Shown here in pieces: positions 60,937 through 64,000 of a stretch of 64,000 nt of DNA (position 1 is its first letter; each line of letters starts with the position of its first letter). The notes beneath the pieces are model-generated. The model was not told the DNA's origin. It searched no databases and saw nothing but the letters and a program-made list of their open reading frames with translations. The translations under genes were made by a program, and so were the position numbers. The stretch spans positions 3,035,001 through 3,099,000 of the forward strand of contig NZ_CP060202.1 in NCBI RefSeq assembly GCF_014250515.1, in the 5' to 3' direction. The DNA is from Hymenobacter sediminicola (GTDB taxonomy: Bacteria > Bacteroidota > Bacteroidia > Cytophagales > Hymenobacteraceae).

Positions 60937-62616
60937 ATGCTGCTGCTACCTCGCCCCTTGCTTTTCATTCAGTCTGTGCAAGGTATTGGGAGGCTGTTCA
61001 TGGGCATAGCACTAGTCATGTTGCTGCTGCCCATATCAGTTCAGGCACAGTCGGCAGCTAGCCTTTCGAAAGTGTGGGTGCCCGACTTGGGCAATGGCAT
61101 CTATAAAAATCCGGTGCTGTACGCCGACTACTCTGACCCTGATGCCATTCGGGTGGGCAGTGACTTTTACCTAACTTCCTCCAGTTTCAACTCGGCGCCA
61201 GGCCTGCAAATTCTGCACTCCAAAGATTTGATTAACTGGACATTGATTGGAGCGGCTTTTCAGGAGCAATTGCCTAAAACCCGTTACATCGAGCCACAAC
61301 ATGGCAACGGAGTGTGGGCCCCGGCCCTGCGCTACCATAACAAGGAGTTCTACATCTATTACCCTGACCCGGACCTAGGCATCTTTGTGACCAAGGCAAA
61401 AAATCCGGCTGGCCCATGGTCAACACCGGTCTGCATTAAAGAAGCCAAAGGCTGGATTGACCCCTGCCCTCTCTGGGATGAAGACGGTAACGCCTACTTA
61501 GTGCACGGTTTCGCGGGTTCCAGGGCCGGTATTAAGACCATCTTAGCCGTTTCGCCTATGGCGGCCGACGGCTTGAGTTTGACTGGGGCCGATGCGCTGG
61601 TATTCGATGGCCACGCCGCGCATCCGACGCTGGAAGGGCCCAAATTTTATAAGCGCAATAGCTACTACTATATTTTTGCGCCGGCCGGCGGCGTACCTAC
61701 CGGCTGGCAGCTAGTGCTGCGCTCCAAAAATGTATATGGCCCCTACGAAGAGCGGATTGTTATGGACCAGGGCAAAACGCCCATCAACGGCCCGCACCAA
61801 GGTGCCTGGGTAGACACGGATATGGGTGAGGATTGGTTTCTGCACTTCCAGGACCAAGGCCCGTATGGCCGCGTCGTGCATTTGCAGCCCATGGTTTGGA
61901 AAAACGACTGGCCAGTGATTGGCGAGGATGCAGATGGCGACGGCAAAGGCCAACCGGTACTAATCCACCGCAAGCCGCGCATCAAAGGCAAACCCCAACC
62001 GCTAGCCACGCCCGCCACTTCTGATGAGTTCAGTAGCAACCAACTGGGCCTGCAATGGCAGTGGCACGCCAATCCGCAGGACTATTGGGCCTTTTTGAAC
62101 GGGCCGCAGGGCTATCTGCGCCTCTATGCTATGCCTTTGCCCGAGGACTACAAGAACTTGTGGCAACTGCCAAACCTGCTGCTGCAAAAGCTTCCCGCCG
62201 AAACCTTCACCGCTACCACCAAGCTCTCGTATCAGTCGCGGGCCGAGGGTGAGAAGCTGGGGCTGGTGATGATGGGCCTCGACTACGCTTACATCTCGCT
62301 TACCAACCAAGGCGGCAAGCTACAGCTCAGCCAGAGCGTGTGCCGCAAAGCCGACAAAGGCAGCCCGGAAACCACCACGGCGCCGGTAGCAGTGCCGCAG
62401 CCCAACCAGCCGATATATCTGCGCGTGGCCGTGAAGCCGGGCGCCAAATGCCAGTTTAGCTACAGCTTCGATGGGCAGCAGTTCCAGCCACTGGGAACCG
62501 AGTTTCAGGCAGTGGAGGGCAAATGGATTGGAGCCAAAGTAGGTCTGTTTTGCACCCGCGCCGCCAAGTTCAACGACTCCGGCAACGCCGACATTGACTG
62601 GTTCCGCATCGAGTAA
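60937..62616 (+). CDS. Secreted GH43 glycoside hydrolase (beta-xylosidase/arabinofuranosidase-like)
   Basis: A 559-residue secreted enzyme. The signal region ends LVMLLLPISVQAQ. The five-bladed beta-propeller begins NPVLYADYSDPDAIRVGSDFYL with the catalytic base Asp in YSDPD; the transition-state Asp is likely in GWIDPCPLWDEDGNAYLVHG and the acid Glu in HPTLEGPKFYKRN. The C-terminal ~200 residues form a beta-sandwich of the GH43 C2/concanavalin-like type, ending NDSGNADIDWFRIE. It probably releases xylose or arabinose from plant oligosaccharides in the periplasm or outside. The ATG at 60937 is preferred; TTG 60892 and ATG 61000 are alternatives. Controlled by the LacI-type operators and followed by xylB. 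Confidence 0.92.
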   Translation: MLLLPRPLLFIQSVQGIGRLFMGIALVMLLLPISVQAQSAASLSKVWVPDLGNGIYKNPVLYADYSDPDAIRVGSDFYLTSSSFNSAPGLQILHSKDLINWTLIGAAFQEQLPKTRYIEPQHGNGVWAPALRYHNKEFYIYYPDPDLGIFVTKAKNPAGPWSTPVCIKEAKGWIDPCPLWDEDGNAYLVHGFAGSRAGIKTILAVSPMAADGLSLTGADALVFDGHAAHPTLEGPKFYKRNSYYYIFAPAGGVPTGWQLVLRSKNVYGPYEERIVMDQGKTPINGPHQGAWVDTDMGEDWFLHFQDQGPYGRVVHLQPMVWKNDWPVIGEDADGDGKGQPVLIHRKPRIKGKPQPLATPATSDEFSSNQLGLQWQWHANPQDYWAFLNGPQGYLRLYAMPLPEDYKNLWQLPNLLLQKLPAETFTATTKLSYQSRAEGEKLGLVMMGLDYAYISLTNQGGKLQLSQSVCRKADKGSPETTTAPVAVPQPNQPIYLRVAVKPGAKCQFSYSFDGQQFQPLGTEFQAVEGKWIGAKVGLFCTRAAKFNDSGNADIDWFRIE

Positions 62617-62664
62617 GAGCACTCGGCGCAACATCAGATACCGACAACTACCACAGTCCTTACC

Positions 62665-64000
62665 ATGCTTCTTCTCGGAATAGACCTCGGCACTTCATCC
62701 ATCAAAGTATCGGTGGTAGATGCACAGACCCAGCAGTGCTTGGCCTCGGTGAGCTACCCCGAGACGGAGCGCGAAATTCTGACGCGGCAGCCGGGCTGGG
62801 CTGAACAGGACCCGCGCCAGTGGTGGCTCGATGCCCGCCAAGCCATTCTCAAAGCCCATGCCACGCAGCGCTACAATCCGCAGGACATCGGTGCCATCGG
62901 CATTGCCTACCAGATGCATGGCCTAGTGGTAGTCGACAAGGACCATCAGCCGTTGCGCGACGCTATTATCTGGTGCGACAGCCGGGCGGTGCCCTACGGC
63001 GAGGCGGCCTTGCACACTATTGGAGCCGAGTATTGCCAGAGCCACCTGCTGAATTCACTTGGCAACTTCACAGCGGCTAAGCTGGCCTGGGTGAAAGAAC
63101 ACGAGCCAGAAACCTACGCCCGCATCGACAAAATCATGCTGCCCGGCGACTTTCTGGCGCTGCAACTCACGGGCGAGACTACCACCAGTATTTCGGCGTT
63201 GTCTGAAGGTATCTTCTGGGACTTCGAGCGTCACGCCCTGTCCGAAGAAGTATTTGACTTCTTTGGGTTCGACAAGAGCCTGATTCCGCCGGTGCACGAC
63301 GTGTTTGCGCCGCACGGCTACGTGCGCGAAATGGTAGCCGAGGAACTAGGTCTGCGGGCAGGTATTCCGGTTACCTACAAAGCCGGCGACCAACCCAATA
63401 ACGCCCTGTCGCTGAATGTGCTGCGGCCGGGTGAAGTAGCTGCCACAGCCGGCACGTCGGGCGTAATTTATGCCGTCACGGACCAGCTGTTTGTCGATGC
63501 GCAGTCACGTGTCAATCCGTTTGCCCACGTTAACCATACGCGGGAGCAGCAGCGGCTGGGCGTATTGCTTTGCATCAACGGCACCGGCAGCATGAACCGT
63601 TGGGCCAAGCAAACAGTGGCCCACGAGCTAACGTACCCGGAAGCCAACGAGCGGGCTGCTGCCATAGCGCCCGGCGCCGCGGGCTTGCTGTGCCTGCCCT
63701 TCGGCAATGGCGTGGAGCGGATGCTGGCCAATCAGCCTGTAGGAGCACATTTCCAGGGGCTCGACCTGAACCTACACGGGGCAGCGCACATGCTACGAGC
63801 GGCGCAGGAAGGGGTGGCGTTTGCGTTTCGCTATGGCCTGGACCTGATGCGCGAAGGAGGTTTGCACCCTACCGTCGTGAAAGCCGGCCACACCAATATG
63901 TTCTTGAGCGAAGTCTTCACGCAGGCATTCGTGAACAGCACCGGGCTGGCCGTGGAGCTTTACCAGACTGATGGCAGCATGGGCGCCGCGCTGGGTGCGG
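62665..64000 (+). CDS. xylB: Xylulokinase (3' partial)
   Basis: An FGGY-family kinase cut by the window end; 445 residues are visible of about 490-500 expected. The start is MLLLGIDLGTSSIKVSVVDA, with the ATP-binding glycine loop. AYQMHGLVVVD and IIWCDSRAVPYGE are typical of xylulokinases, as are AGDQPNNALSLNVL and the phosphate-loop piece ATAGTSGVIYAV. It phosphorylates D-xylulose in the cytoplasm. The ATG lies 48 bases after the GH43 stop, so both genes are in one operon under the LacI-type operators; a xylose isomerase and the LacI regulator may follow beyond the window. Confidence 0.93.
   Translation, partial: MLLLGIDLGTSSIKVSVVDAQTQQCLASVSYPETEREILTRQPGWAEQDPRQWWLDARQAILKAHATQRYNPQDIGAIGIAYQMHGLVVVDKDHQPLRDAIIWCDSRAVPYGEAALHTIGAEYCQSHLLNSLGNFTAAKLAWVKEHEPETYARIDKIMLPGDFLALQLTGETTTSISALSEGIFWDFERHALSEEVFDFFGFDKSLIPPVHDVFAPHGYVREMVAEELGLRAGIPVTYKAGDQPNNALSLNVLRPGEVAATAGTSGVIYAVTDQLFVDAQSRVNPFAHVNHTREQQRLGVLLCINGTGSMNRWAKQTVAHELTYPEANERAAAIAPGAAGLLCLPFGNGVERMLANQPVGAHFQGLDLNLHGAAHMLRAAQEGVAFAFRYGLDLMREGGLHPTVVKAGHTNMFLSEVFTQAFVNSTGLAVELYQTDGSMGAALGA

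Overview
The window reads as chromosomal DNA of a high-G+C member of the Bacteroidota, most like Hymenobacter or a close relative in the Cytophagales. The evidence is a type IX secretion sorting domain on a secreted peptidase, a LytTR/His_kinase two-component pair, DUF6438 and DUF6252 lipoproteins, little sign of Shine-Dalgarno sequences, and a few promoter boxes of the Bacteroidota TAnnTTTG type. Coding density is high. The only clearly AT-rich DNA lies in a few intergenic islands, mostly inside the polysaccharide region. No rRNA, tRNA, CRISPR array, transposase or phage gene was seen.

Region 1 (1-13.7 kb) is mixed housekeeping. It holds the 3' part of an Lgt-like membrane protein fused to a beta-rich tail, a DUF2905 protein, a minus-strand run of SUMF1-like protein, DUF6438 lipoprotein and topoisomerase III, a half-size EamA transporter, an MDR oxidoreductase, a beta-carbonic anhydrase with a SulP transporter, a lone sensor kinase, and a lone AAA+ ATPase of the contractile-injection-system type.

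Region 2 (13.7-22.1 kb) is a minus-strand operon for the complete reductive catabolism of pyrimidines. It encodes MMSDH, an omega-aminotransferase, dihydropyrimidinase, beta-ureidopropionase, PreT and PreA. Together these would take uracil or thymine through beta-alanine or beta-aminoisobutyrate to acetyl- or propionyl-CoA. Three copies or fragments of palindromic intergenic repeats sit in its gaps.

Region 3 (22.3-30.2 kb) holds a beta-lactamase-fold serine hydrolase, a DUF6252 lipoprotein, a LytS/LytR-type sensor-regulator pair, a small beta-barrel-like protein, a lipoprotein translationally coupled to an M64 metallopeptidase with a T9SS signal, and a lone OmpR-type response regulator.

Region 4 (30.4-58.7 kb) is a Wzx/Wzy-type exopolysaccharide locus of about 28 kb. 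The plus-strand arm carries the export protein, BY-kinase/Wzz, flippase, polymerase and glycosyltransferases, then a large beta-helix protein. The minus-strand arm carries the initiating polyprenyl glycosylphosphotransferase, a WecG/TagA transferase and a seven-gene CDP-sugar tailoring cassette (cytidylyltransferase, SDR, 3,5-epimerase-like, SAF-type oxidoreductase, C-methyltransferase, DUF4910 hydrolase, HemL-like aminotransferase), then two GT4 enzymes. The two arms converge on a strong bidirectional terminator.

Region 5 (59.1-64 kb) has an AraC regulator, a DUF983 protein and the start of a xyloside-use operon: a secreted GH43 glycosidase and xylulokinase (cut by the window end). Two perfect 14-bp LacI-type operators lie in front of it. 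The most promising little-described system here is the CDP-sugar cassette with its DUF4910 protein. The beta-helix/twin-module protein, the Lgt fusion and the palindromic repeats come next.
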